Shown here: piece after piece, positions 36,472 through 47,793 of the stretch
Position numbering within the stretch: the first letter of the stretch is position 1
Layout: each line of letters begins with the position of its first letter
NCBI GenBank assembly: GCA_902651635.1
Contig: CACRSC010000038.1
Span: 179,659 to 243,658 of the forward strand
Origin: Mastigamoeba balamuthi
Lineage: Eukaryota > Evosea > Mastigamoebida > Mastigamoebidae
DNA: 64,000 nucleotides
Direction: 5' to 3'
Notes under the pieces: generated by a model
What the model was told of the DNA's origin: nothing
What the model saw: only the letters and a program-made list of their open reading frames with translations
Database searches by the model: none
Position numbers and translations under genes: made by a program

Positions 36472-39400
36472 CTATTTCGACTGGAGGGCGGCAAGGGTTT
36501 CCTTGGTGCTGACCTCGCTGGTTCCGGGCACCACGACGCCGCCGACCGATGCGGCCCACGTGGCGGCCGCGGCCTCGTCGGGGAACCCCAGCTGGTGGCA
36601 GAGCATCTCCAGCGGGACAGAGGGACGGTACGACCTGCAGATCAGCAGCAGCGCGTGCTGGCGCACCCGGGGCACGATCCTGTTGACCAGGTACTCGCCC
36701 GTGCCCTTGATCGCGCCGCAGAGGGAGAAGAACCGCACGTAGTTGCCTGTGTTCACGGCAGACAGGATTCGAAGCGAGAGAGAGACGTCCGGGTCCGACG
36801 CCAGCTGCTCGGGGCTGCTCAGTATGAACGCCATCAGCTCATTCAACGCTGCGGGCACAGAGTCAGGGCGACAGGCGAAGGCCACAGATGGGTATCTCGT
36901 AGTTATGGATTGCATTATGAAGGGCTCCATACCGCTGCGGTTGTTCGTCCCGATGTTGTAGAGCACGCGGTATGCGACGAACTCCTGGTGGTGGCCCTTG
37001 TTTGCCGGGTCCTTGTGCAGCTCCACCAGCTGTGTCTGGCATTGGTTAAACTCACCTATGTCTCCCTGCAGAGGAGAACGCCGTTAGTGAGACTGCCGGC
37101 GCGGCTGCCAAACCGGGGGAGTTCAACTCGAGTCCATACGTTCTCGAGGGCTATGCGGGCGTGGTACTCGTAGACTTCGGTGGTAAAGTCATTCTTGATA
37201 TGCTGAACGGTGAGATCCTGGCGTATGGACTTCAGCTGCTCGCACATCCAGACGTAGTCGCGATTCTGCTCCCACTTGTCACGTGCGTGCCTCAGCGACT
37301 GGTGCAGAACAGACTCCGGCCTCACGGTGGCGGGATCCGGTTTCTGCAGACACGTGAGCAACTGTGCAAGACAGGTAGAGCTGAGGGGCTCGTACGGATG
37401 TCAAGCGGAAGTAGCGCTTCTCGAGGTCGGTGCACGTGCCGACCACGGGCTGCTCGAGGTCGTCACTGTCGGGCACGGGCGTCTCGGACGGCAGCGAACT
37501 CATGGCGGCGACGGGGTCGTAGGGCTCGTCCATGATGGCAAACCGCGCGCGCCTGTTCCCCTTCTTCCTCGGGTCCTCGACAAACTGCTGCTGCTGCTTC
37601 TTCTTCCCCTTGTCCCTGCACGCACAGCGCGTGAGCTCTGCGCGCAGCGGGTACCAGAGGCCCTGGGGGAGGGGGAGGTGTGCTCGGCGTACTTCTTTCT
37701 CTTCTTCTGGGGCGTCGGGTCCCTGCCGGGCACTGCGATTGGCGGGAGCACTGCGGCGGTGTCTGGCATCGTCCTCTTCCTCGATCCCGACCTCGAGCGC
37801 CGCCCTCTGCTCCTCGACCTGCTGCGGCTCCTCGAGCTCACGCTCGACCGCGAGCGGGATCGGGAGCGGGACCTCGACCGCGACCACCTGCGCCGGGGAG
37901 GAGACCGCGACCGCGACCTCGAGCGCCCGCCGCGCCGCATCGTCGTCCTGCGCTGGGCCTCCTTCTCGAGGATCTGCTTGCGCACAGACAAGAACAGCGG
38001 CAGCGGCTCGTTGTCCCAGTCCATCTTGTCGATGCCCCCCGCCGTCGCCGCGTGCATGATCACGTTCTTGAGGTGCTTCTCGGCGTGCTCCCTGTCCTCC
38101 CTGCCCTCGCACGCCTGCGCGGGTCGCCCCCAGCCCCCGCGCGTCAGAGAACGCACGCGCACAGCCACGGGCGGCAGCAGCGCACGTCAAAGACCCTCTG
38201 GACGTATGCCTTGAGCTGTGGCGGCCACGCCGCAGGGGCTACAGCGGCTGCCTGGCGGTCCTCCTGGGGCGGCGTCACCGCCGGCGGCTGCGGTGCGGGG
38301 TAGGCCGGGGGCGGCGGCGGCGGCGCTGCTGGCTGCTGCCCAGCCCCGCTCGCCCTGCTGTCCACCGGAGGCTGCACAGGCGGCGGCGCAGCTGCCGTCT
38401 GGGTCGGGGACGCGTACTTGGCGCTGCGTTGCAGGGGATGGGGAGGGGACAGAGGGCGGGCGAGAGAGCAGCGCGTGAGCAGCAGCGACAAGGCGGGGCG
38501 GACGCAGCGATGCGGTCGTACGACTGGAGCATGTACTGCTGCTGCTGGCGCTGCATCTGGTTCTTCTGCGCAATCTCTGACCGGGGTGCGTGGGGTGAGG
38601 GACAACGCGCCAGGCGTGGGGGGAGCGCTGGCAGAGGCGTCCGGACTTTGCGCGAGGGTCATCTCGGACGCGGGCATCGTCGGAGCCTGCGCTGCGGGCC
38701 TCGCCGTCGCCCCCGCTGTGTTGTAGTACGGGTACCTGCGCACGCGCAAAAAAGCCAGCGGGTTGCCGTGAGGTGGGCCACGAGCGCGCCAGCGCCAGTG
38801 CCGGGGAGAGGGACGCACGATCCCCACGGGTAGGCCCCGCCGTACGGGTAGTACTGCCCGTAGTAGCCCCACGCGCCGTACCTGCTCGTTATAAAAAGGG
38901 CCCGCGCGGAGCGCAGGTGACATTTTAGTGCCGTCCCCCTCTCTCCAGACGCGGTGGCGAAAGCGGCGAAAAGCGGCGCGCACTGCTGCGCGGCAGAGGC
39001 GTTCTGCCAGTAGGCCTGCTGGATCGCAGCGCTCGACGGCGCGAGCTGCCCCGGGGGCGCCTGCGCCGCGCCGCCGGCCTGCTGCTGCGGCTGCGTGGCC
39101 CCCGGGGGCGCCTGCACGACGCCCGGAGGCATGCCGGCCGCTGCCGCCGGCTGGGCCTGCCCGGGCTGCGGCGCAGCAGCGGGGGGCGCCACGGGCTGCG
39201 ACCCCTGCGCGGCGTACGCGGGGGCGGCGGACGAGGCGGCCGAGGGCGGCTGCTGGGCTTGGGCGGTCTGCTGCTGCTGCTGCTGGCCGTAGTACGAGGG
39301 GTACCCGTAGTAGCCGTAGTACGGGTTGTACTACACAGGGAGACGGCCGCCGCAGAACGGGTGGCGTGTGGCAATAGCCGGCCGCGAGACGCGACAGGGG

Positions 39401-39557
39401 GCGGGTGATTTGTTGTAAGGTCCCCAGTTGGGTGCGAATTTAAAATAGAAAATAAGAAGGTCGGCGCGCGCACGGCGGCAGCGGCGGCTGACTGCTGCTG
39501 CGAGGTCGCGCTCGGGGCGCCCTGCTGCGACGCCGTCGCCCAGGGAGCGGACGACAT
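36472..39557 (-). CDS. LENG8: LENG8/Thp3-type SAC3/GANP-domain protein with RS region
   Basis: Multi-exon gene from ATG 39557 ([16 protein letters not shown]). The N-terminal part is Gln/Pro/Tyr-rich ([32 protein letters not shown]). Then [31 protein letters not shown], and [20 protein letters not shown] followed by [10 protein letters not shown], which are LENG8/Thp3 motifs. An RS/RD-rich segment ([18 protein letters not shown]) lies between these and the SAC3 domain. The SAC3 domain begins [17 protein letters not shown] and continues [32 protein letters not shown] and [11 protein letters not shown], ending with a winged-helix-like stretch ([16 protein letters not shown]) and stop at 36472. 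Homologues act in mRNA maturation and export, with the COP9/26S-lid-like Thp3-Csn12 complex in yeast. Individual exon ends in the N-terminal half are approximate. Confidence 0.85.
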
Positions 39558-39685
39558 CTCCACTGGAGGAGTTTGAGAAGAAAATGCCCTGAAGATACCT
39601 CTCAGATCATTCACCCGGATATCTAAATCTTCCCTTCTGTTGTTGTGTTTTGCTCTTGAGCGCCAAAAACCTTCAGGCTGCGACG
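39558..39685. promoter_or_regulatory. Short divergent promoter, LENG8 / prefoldin 1
   Basis: 128 bp separate two divergent start codons. The AT-rich middle includes CCCGGATATCTAAATCTTCC. It must drive both genes or hold two overlapping promoters. Confidence 0.45.
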
Positions 39686-40243
39686 ATGAGCGACGACAAG
39701 GCACACGAGGTACGCGTATCGCCTCACCGCCCGCCGGGGGGGACTGACGCGCGGCGCGCTCTCCAGGCGCAGCAGGGGAGGCAGCAGCTGCAGCGCAGGC
39801 TCTACGAGGCCCACAAGCTCTACGAGCGCACGTTCTTCAAGCGCCAGGGCCTCAGCCGCGACCGCGCCCGCATCGACATCACCGTCGCCGACCTCGAGTC
39901 TGGCTCCGCCCCCGCCCACGTCTACAAGTCCGTCGGGAAAATGTGCGGATGCAGCAGCGGTCGTGCTGTGCCTTGGTTTATTTTTGCTGTTGTTGCTCTC
40001 TCGTTCTCACTGCTGTGTACCAACAAAGGTTCCTGATGTCGCCCATGGACCAGATCAAGGAGGAGCTCAAGCAGAAGAAGTCGGCCATTGAGCTCGAGAT
40101 CGCGAGCACCATGGTGAGAATAGAGCCAGGCCTTTGCCGACCTAACGCACACGTGTTTACACACACCTCAGAGGCAGGAGCAGTACTTCGAGAACACCAT
40201 CACAACCACCGAGAAGGACCTCCGTGCTCTGGGCCCGCAGTAA
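39686..40243 (+). CDS. PFDN1: Prefoldin subunit 1
   Basis: Four exons, 39686..39709, 39767..39942, 40029..40113, 40172..40243 (GT-AG, matching phases), encode 118 residues, the usual length. Two long helices flank a short hairpin: QRRLYEAHKLYERTFFKRQ and, after HVYKSVGK joined by splicing to MFLMSPMDQIKEELKQKK, the second helix RQEQYFENTITTTEKDLRAL. The motif .VYksvGkMFl is diagnostic of beta-type prefoldin subunit 1. Part of the hexameric jellyfish-shaped chaperone that hands actin and tubulin to CCT. Confidence 0.88.
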
Positions 40244-42267
40244 GAGACCTGACAAGCCAAGCAAATGAATTGTGCAGTTGCACACTTCATGCAACCATTG
40301 GCATAATTGCCAGCAGCCAATTTGATATCTTCAGTGTTTTTCATTCCAAGCAGAATAACTTCGAAGCAGTGCAGTGGACAGACACTTTGCCCACCTGGAA
40401 GCCGTATTTCATCAAAAGAATTGTGATCAACAACCGGTATACACAATCGCGGACCGTTGAATGTTCGAAAAGATATCTTTATGTGAGAACATTTGAATGT
40501 TTGGTAGGCATAACTGAAAACAGATTCAAAAAAGTGTGGTGCGCAAACAATCGAATTTTCTGGACAAGGATTCAAAAGGTGGTAACAACTGCAGCCTGGC
40601 CCTGTATACAAAACGAGCCAGGGGCCCTCAGGGTGTTGCTTGCCAAGGACGTGCTGGAGCCAGATGCCCATGTGGGTCACACTGGAGAGCCCACCCACCT
40701 TGTCACTTGCAAACTCAGTCCTGGGCACTCCAGGTGCGTGTCATGGCCGAGCATGAGCACAGATTGCATCTGATGGCTTCCTCCACAAGCCTGCAACTTC
40801 TGGGCACTGCTACTGCAATGTTGGAAGATCATCACACTCTACAACTTGGATTCACAGGACATGTGGAGATGGACAGAGGATATCTCAGCTGGGACGTGCA
40901 CTGCTAAGAGGCCCCAGCTGCAGGCAGCTACTGTGGCAGCAGCGGCCCCACAGCAGGATGTCACCATCACGTTTGCAGTGTGACCACTTTACTGTCTGTC
41001 CCTTCCAGCTCACTGTATTGATGTTACATGCAGGTCCCACACAAGTGGGTGGCAGAGATCTACATAACTATCAGAAGGTGCCTCTTAGAGCTGCAGCAAG
41101 AGCTGGAGGCTCTCATTACCCAGTTTGGTGGAAACAAGAACACTCTGGTAGGAGACAATGCACCACACTCAGAGGATCATGACAGCAGTGGTGACAGTGA
41201 TTCTGGTGATACTGCTGCCCCTGCCCCCACTCCCACCCCCGCCCCTGCTACTGTGCACTGAGTGAGTCTCGTGCACTTTCCCCCTCCCCCACATTGCTGG
41301 CCCACCCCATAGTCCGAGGCAAGAGCAGAAAAACAATGTTGTAGTGTAGTAAATGAGGATGCTGAGGCCACACTCCTTGTAAGCAGTGAGGAAGAGATGC
41401 AAATCAGCAAGAGCATGTATGAGGTGTCCCTGGCTGATGGCAATGTCCTGAGCAGCAAGCTCCATGGAGATGCTGTCTAAAGCCAATCAGGGCTTTGTGA
41501 GGGTTCAAACACACTCGGGTGCCAGTCACCTCTCTGCTTGTTCATTAGGAGTGTGGAAGCTGTTAAACACATATAGCCTCCAAGAACTCATTCATGTGAG
41601 CATGGTGCTCAGGCATGTTATCCATGACAATGATGCTGTGTGGCTCAGGGAAAGACTGGAGAACACTGCAACAGTTCACATAAGTGAGTCCAGGTGCAGC
41701 TGAGCAAGGGCACTGATCACCTGGCACTTGCAGAGCTCACTTGAGTGATCAGGCTTATGAAGTCTGTATGCTGTTATTAGTCTGTGTGCATTCGGAAGGG
41801 TGCACCTGGATGGGAGGTGAGTTTACTTAACAGAGTAGTCATACTTGGCCCACCACTTCTCTCCATCTACTGAACGTTACTTCCTCTCATTGAGGAAGAC
41901 AAGCTGGTCCAAGCTGAGAGTATGTATATCCTCAAGGTACTGTTGGCACTCCTGCTTGATGGAGTAAGTAGCTCAGAACAGGGGACTTGGTCTTCTTGAT
42001 CATGTGGAGCCTGCACAGTGCACGGTGAATCTCCTGGCAGGAGACTTCAAGCCCGAGTTCTGTCACAGCAAGCAGTGCAAATGATGATGGCATGCCATAG
42101 ATATGCTTGATCTTTACTAAGAGCCACGTCTGGATCTGCTGGGCCTTAAACAGGGCCATCATTCTGCACTGTAAGGGAGAGGTGATCAGTGTGAACAGAG
42201 TGGCAGGGGCATGCTGCTTGCCAGGCGTCCCCACATGGCAGGCTGCCCATGCAGCAGGCCTCACTGC

Positions 42268-42440
42268 CTGTCAGACTGTGCCACACCAGACTGCACAGCA
42301 TGTCAGATCTCGCCATGTGCCAGACCACACTGCATGTCAGACTGCACTGTGTGCCAGACTGCACCATGCACCAGACCACACCATGTGCCAGATCACACCA
42401 CACATCAGACCACACCGTGCACCAGACAGTCATGCATGCC
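42268..42440 (+). repeat. 17-bp minisatellite, about 10 degenerate units
   Basis: Units such as TGTGCCAGACCACACTG, TGTGCCAGACTGCACCA, TGCACCAGACCACACCA and TGTGCCAGATCACACCA follow head to tail. The consensus is roughly TGYRCCAGACYRCACYR. The period is not a multiple of three, so a coding role is unlikely. Confidence 0.8.
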
Positions 42441-44464
42441 AGTTGGCCTGTGCCGCAGCAACAGTGGGCATGTAGAAGGAGAGAGAAGGGGGGGGGCAAG
42501 GAGGGTGGGATGCATGATGAGTTTAAGGAATGCAGCCAACAACAATAGAGTGGTGCCAATCTGAAGATACAAATATCGGGGCTACACACAGTAGAGGTGT
42601 CTACCTACAAAAGGCAACATTGTTGGTGCCTACCAAGTTCGTAGGCAACCACTACAATATAAGAACAATAATGGCCTGAATCCTTTTATCCGATTTCAAA
42701 TCTACTGACATTAGAGCTATAAGTGCACTTTTAAAATATCTTTGTATCTTTGTATTTCATGTGTCTCTGTTTTGTTTGTTCTTTTCAATTCAGGTGCCAG
42801 ACCACTGGTCTTTAACATCAGGGTCAGAGTTCAGCTCAGACCAAGATGTTGTTGTTGGTTGGGAAAAATGACAAAGTCATCCCATTCCATAATAGACTGA
42901 ACTGCTGTGTTGTTGGAAAACATGAAGAAAACCACATAATATCACTTAATGGAAGGGATTTCACAATCTTGCCTTGCAGTCCAGAGGGCAGTTTAGGAAG
43001 TTCCTTCTTGAATGTGAGGTGACCCAAAAATGGTACTTCTTCAGAAACATGCCCTTGATTGTGAGAACATACTTCTGATCAAGGATCTTATGTAACCATT
43101 ATGCTCACATGCAATTAAGAAGCACTATGGCTATCATGGTACTTTTCACATTTAATTTAAATATCTCAATGTTCCTCTTTTTCTGCATAATCCTCCTTAT
43201 TCCTCTCATTTCTTACAGCTGATTTTTGCAGTATTCAATGCTCTTGTGCTTCTGACATATGAGATTACACTTACTGTTGTTTGAGTGAATAACCTGAGGG
43301 TTGAGACCATGTCCAGAGGGCAAATTACATTTCTATCAGAACAAGAAATTCTGTTTTCAGTGTCAGACCTGGAATAAAACAGAAGAGATTTTACAGTCAG
43401 GTAGCCCTAGATGCAAGAGGCTATGATAAGATGCTTCTCTCAGAGTAGTGAAGGCATATTTCTGATGGTATTTTGATTTATATAACAATTTTCACAATGA
43501 TATTTTGTTAAGACACCACCTTCTGTGTATCATGATGAATGTAGTCAGCATCATAGTATGCCTTCCTGTGATCTCTCTTCCTCTATTGTTGTGCTTAAGC
43601 CTTAGTTGCTGTTGGCCTTTTATTCTTTATTACAATCACACATACACAATAATATTGTCTCATTTTCTTTTTTTCAGATTCACAAAAGAGGATGAAAAGC
43701 TGAACCAGCTTGTCTCTGGGCACTCTGAGAAGTGTGAGTGAGTAAATCAGGTTGATTATCTCGGTTCTCTCGCTGCTGTTGCAGAACAGGCTTCAGGATT
43801 TGTTATCACTGTGTATATACATGTAATTCCCCCATTCTCAGTGAACCTAGTGGTGCCTGCTCTACATATTGCCAGTGCACTGCCCTATGCATCAATGGGG
43901 CAGGTGATTCTTAATCTTAAAGTTCAGATTTCATTCTTTGTTTCACAAAGTTCAGATTCCATTTATATAAGGGCACATTCTCGCTGATATTGCCTTACAC
44001 AGGTTCCTGTGGAGCTCTGTGTACAGTTTCTATTTACTGTAATGTTGGTATGCACCTGATAGAGCTTGAGAATAACAAGAAGAAGGCCATAAGTTATGCA
44101 GTCCTTCATTAAATGAGAGTGAGAAGGACCATATACATCATTCATTTTTATATCATGCCTATCAGTTGTATGCCTTAATTACTGCTGGCTTATACATGCA
44201 CATCTTCAGCTTGTTACTGCTTCATAAATGACATGCAATGCTAATCAGCTCCCCTCCTATACTGGCTCTTTCTTCTCATTCTCACTCATGCTGTGATGCA
44301 CCTTGAAGAGAAGACAGTAAAGGGAATGACCACATTTCCAGCTTGAAGCCCAGGCATTCACTCTCTTGTACAACAGCACTCTTATCCTGCTTTGACCTAA
44401 ATGATATTATTTGGCTGAATTGGCAATGTTAAGCTCTTAACCTTCAAGATCTACAAGTACTATT

Positions 44465-44895
44465 AACAGAGGCTAAAACGACTTTCCCTTTGTCTAAACT
44501 ATTTCCCATGGACACCTCCATTAAATTAAGAAAAGAAGACAAAAAGTCACATTTGAAATCAGGAAACAGAGGGTTACAAATGGAAAAAGTGAATATAAAG
44601 TTTGAGATTTCTTAGTATTTCAGTTTATCGCATGTGATAAAACTAAAAGAAATAAATAAATAGGTTTATCGCATGTGATAACACTAAAAGTAAAAATACA
44701 TCAGTTCTATTGCATGCAATAAAATAAACAAGAGAACAAACGTGAGTTCAAAATTTTCTTCGGAGGCCTTGAGTATTGTGGACCTCTGTTTTCCTGTTTC
44801 AAATGCGACTTTTTGCCCTTTTTTTCCCTTTTGATGTGGTGTCTGTGGGAAATACTTTAGACAAAGGGAAAGTCATTATAGCTGCTGTTTATTGT
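44465..44895. mobile_element. MITE with inverted repeats of about 100 bp
   Basis: The left arm, starting near AACAGAGGCTAAAACGACTT and running through TCCCTTTGTCTAAACTATTT, is matched in reverse complement by the right arm ending at about 44895 (AAATACTTTAGACAAAGGGA then AAGTCATTATAGC). The likeness continues inward through AAAAAGTC.CATTTGAAA and AGGAAA.CAGAGG. The centre, about 200 bp, holds three palindromic words (TTTATCGCATGTGATAAA twice, then TTGCATGCAA). No coding frame. Outer limits are uncertain by about 10 bp and no target duplication could be fixed. Confidence 0.75.
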
Positions 44896-45582
44896 TCAGT
44901 CCAGAGGTATCTCCTGCCATCTATAAGGTGAAGACCTTTAACCTGAATGGATACCCAGAAATTTGTACAAAATTCATGTTTTTCTCAGTCTTAAAACTGT
45001 TTTATGTAACAGATAATTGTGAATTCTCTTAGTGCTTATAGAAAGAAAGCTAAGATAAACTTGAATAACCTCTTACTATAACTGTAAGATGTTTATAGCC
45101 CACAGAGCACAGGTCATGAAAACTATCTGCACAATGATCAAAACCAAGCCAGGAGGTTATTCTCAGCCTCAGAGTACTACAGTAGCAACAGATATATGCC
45201 AGTATTTTATCCCGACAGCTTACTGGTCATTGCTGTGATGCTCTGCATTGCAATACAAAAAGCAATGTACACTTGTCTCATTTGAACATGAATTCCACTG
45301 ATTCTAAAGAAAACAAATATCTGGAATTGCCAAGCTTCATATTTAGCAGTAAGGCACACTGTAAGATAACAAGAGGACGCAACCCTTGAGGTCATCTGAA
45401 GATCTAGTCTGAAGCCACTGACTTTGATGCCGTATCCTCGACCAGCAAGGGGAAGGTTCCGTGTGTTGTCTTCGAAGCACCTCTTATGAGTTTGATAAAC
45501 ACATCCAACTTGAATTGAAGCATCAACAGTATATTAGAATTGGTCGGCTGTTGGCAGGGAAATACTCCTGATAAATGAATAG

Positions 45583-47562
45583 CTAGGAAGAAATGCCAAA
45601 GTGAGCGATGAGCCATGCAACCAGTCGGATGTCGTTGCGTGAAACTGCCCCATGCAAAGCCCGTTGAGCTTGCTCAGTGTTGATTGGACAAACTTGCACC
45701 AACCAACGAGCCACAGCGTGATGCGCGTCCATGCACGAATTCCTAAACGCCCAGCAATCCTCTATGCAGATGTCTCCTGCAGTCATTGAGTATGCACTGT
45801 GTAGCCACTTGGCTACTCCCAGGTGCCCGTTTGCACACGACATCCGGAATGCGAGCTGCACAGTGGCCCTTGGCAGAACACACAGCGACGAGAGCCACCG
45901 AGCCATCTCGTAGTTGCCGAGCCTGCAGGACCACACTAGCATGTCGTTCAGGTTATCTTGGCAACGGCCTGGGAAGTGCGCGAAGAGCCACTGTGCCATT
46001 CCCAAGTGTCCTCGCGAGACAACAGCGAAGAACAGACCAGATCGTTCGGCAAATAGGCTGTCCTGCCCAACGGCGAACCTCGACCAGATCCACTCGACAA
46101 TGTTCAGGTGGCCCTGCACACATGCCTCCTGAAAAGCGTTCGTCGATCGGGCGAACTGATTTTGCACGAGTGTTGTGACCGACTCGGCTCCGAGCCCGTA
46201 GTGCTCCACGAGCCACTGAGCAACATCGAGGCGGCCAGCTGCGCACACACTGACCATCAGCCCCTCCGGATCCGCGATATCCTGGACCATGTTCGAGAGC
46301 CACATGCAGACATTCACGTGACCGCGTGCACAGCATCCAGCGAACGTGCGAGAGAGATCTACGAACGACTCGGTGGTGATGCCCAATGACTCCTTGACTT
46401 CCTGCGCTCTTTCGAGCTCACCGATGAGGCAGCAGGCTGCGAGACCACATGAGGCCGAGACCTCGCTCAGGTGCATCGAGAGAAGCTCGTGGACGATGCT
46501 CCACGACCTCCTATTGCACGAGTACTCCAGAGCGCTCCCCTGGCAGATCCTATCAATGAACCGCGGGCTCTTGTACCGCGTTATGATGTGCTGAAACGCC
46601 TCCACATTGCCCACGTGACAACAGCGCAGAGCAGCGGAATACGCTGAGTCCTCCGACTGCGGCACGAGCTGCTCGACGAGTAGCAGTAGCTCAGTCCCGC
46701 AGTGCGCAGCGCATGCGCAGAACAGCTCTTCTGCGACCGCAAGGCACTTGGGCAGGGACGTCTCGAGCGCCCAGCGGACGACCTCCTCGTGCCCTCCGTA
46801 CGCCGCCTCGATGAGGTCCGCGGCCGCGAGTTGGTCAGGCACGTGAGCGGCTCGGTAGAGCAGCAGCGCGAGGCCCAAATGGCCCTTGGCGATGGCCCTG
46901 CCCGCCGCACGCACCAGCCGCACGCGGAACTGCGGGTCGTCGAGGGCCAGCGCCGCGACGAGGTACGCGGCGGCATCGTGGCGCCCACCCTCGCAGGCGG
47001 CCTCGAGCGCGTCGTAGTAGACCCCCGCGAGGTCGCAGTCGACGCGGGGCAGCGCCAGGGCAGCGGACAGCGCCTGCACGCACGCGACGCTGCCGCGAGC
47101 GCAGGCCGCGCGCAGCGCCTCCGGCAGGCACGGAGAGAGCGCGGGGCCCAGCGCAAAGCGCCGCGCTACCCACGCGACAGAGAGCGGGCGGCCGGCGGCG
47201 CAGGCGGCGACGAGCTGCTCGCCGGGCACAGCGACGGCAGCGTTGCGGCCGCAGATCCACTCGGCCGAGCGCACGCAGCCAAGGCGCACCGCGAGTGCCA
47301 GCGCCGCAGCCTGCGGGTCCTCCTGGGGGTCGCGGGAGGCGGGGCAGGCAAGCGGATCGAGCGGAAGGCGGCGCGGGGCGGCGGGAAGCGGCGCGGAGGT
47401 GGCCGGCGGCAGCAGGAGAGCGAAGGCGGAGGAGATGCACGCGGGCAGCAGCAGAGCGGAGGAGTCAGCGAGGCACACGAGGCTCGAGACGTCTGCGGAG
47501 GCCACAAGCGAAGGCAGCACGCTCTGGCGCAGCTGCCAGCACGTGTCCAGCGTGGTCGACAT
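45583..47562 (-). CDS. Ankyrin-type repeat protein, 659 residues, intronless
   Basis: Single frame from MSTTLDTCWQLRQSVLPS to stop. From about residue 90 on, helix pairs repeat with a spacing of roughly 35 residues, each with a phrase like ACARGSVACVQALSAAL, ACVQGHLNIVEWIWSRF, VVSRGHLGMAQWLFAHF or SCANGHLGVAKWLHSAY. This is the C.nGHL..A.WL pattern of a diverged ankyrin-repeat class common in amoebae and giant viruses. The N-terminal 85 residues are hydrophobic and Ala/Leu/Pro-rich without a clear signal peptide. Probably a protein-binding scaffold; no catalytic or other domain seen. GC is high in the first half of the gene and lower in the second. Confidence 0.8.
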   Translation of the reverse strand: MSTTLDTCWQLRQSVLPSLVASADVSSLVCLADSSALLLPACISSAFALLLPPATSAPLPAAPRRLPLDPLACPASRDPQEDPQAAALALAVRLGCVRSAEWICGRNAAVAVPGEQLVAACAAGRPLSVAWVARRFALGPALSPCLPEALRAACARGSVACVQALSAALALPRVDCDLAGVYYDALEAACEGGRHDAAAYLVAALALDDPQFRVRLVRAAGRAIAKGHLGLALLLYRAAHVPDQLAAADLIEAAYGGHEEVVRWALETSLPKCLAVAEELFCACAAHCGTELLLLVEQLVPQSEDSAYSAALRCCHVGNVEAFQHIITRYKSPRFIDRICQGSALEYSCNRRSWSIVHELLSMHLSEVSASCGLAACCLIGELERAQEVKESLGITTESFVDLSRTFAGCCARGHVNVCMWLSNMVQDIADPEGLMVSVCAAGRLDVAQWLVEHYGLGAESVTTLVQNQFARSTNAFQEACVQGHLNIVEWIWSRFAVGQDSLFAERSGLFFAVVSRGHLGMAQWLFAHFPGRCQDNLNDMLVWSCRLGNYEMARWLSSLCVLPRATVQLAFRMSCANGHLGVAKWLHSAYSMTAGDICIEDCWAFRNSCMDAHHAVARWLVQVCPINTEQAQRALHGAVSRNDIRLVAWLIAHFGISS

Positions 47563-47793
47563 CCTCTGGATAGTATTCTGCTATTCAGATTCTGCAATAA
47601 AATGTGAGATACAGCATTCCATAATCTTCGAGACGAATTGAAGAGAAAAGCGCCATACGTTTAATGGACTAGAAGTACTCTCTGATTGTATGCCTGCGGT
47701 GTTATTGGCTCACATTTGATAATGGATTGTTGCTCAAATACATACATCAAAGAAGGAAAGAAATGCTATTCATTTGTTTAGTACTGGATGTGA
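47563..47793. other. Intergenic, AT-rich
   Basis: About 230 bp holding the ankyrin-gene promoter and the 3' end of the LRR-PARP gene. An AATAAA-like CAATAAAATG lies at about 47594. Confidence 0.35.

Larger units (their letters stand above)
40244..45582. other. AT-rich island of 5.3 kb with repeat debris
   Basis: GC drops sharply after the prefoldin stop. Only short open frames occur. The most protein-like is at 41029-41261 (plus), with RRCLLELQQELEALITQFGG followed by an acidic stretch and a Pro/Ala/Thr tail, which could be the end of an unrecognised element protein. A minisatellite (42268-42440) and a MITE (44465-44895) are listed separately. The rest shows nothing I can name. Confidence 0.5.

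Noticed and set aside
40168-40728. 186-codon minus-strand frame overlapping the prefoldin 3' end
   Set aside because: Overlaps the firmly identified last prefoldin exon on the opposite strand and shows no motif.
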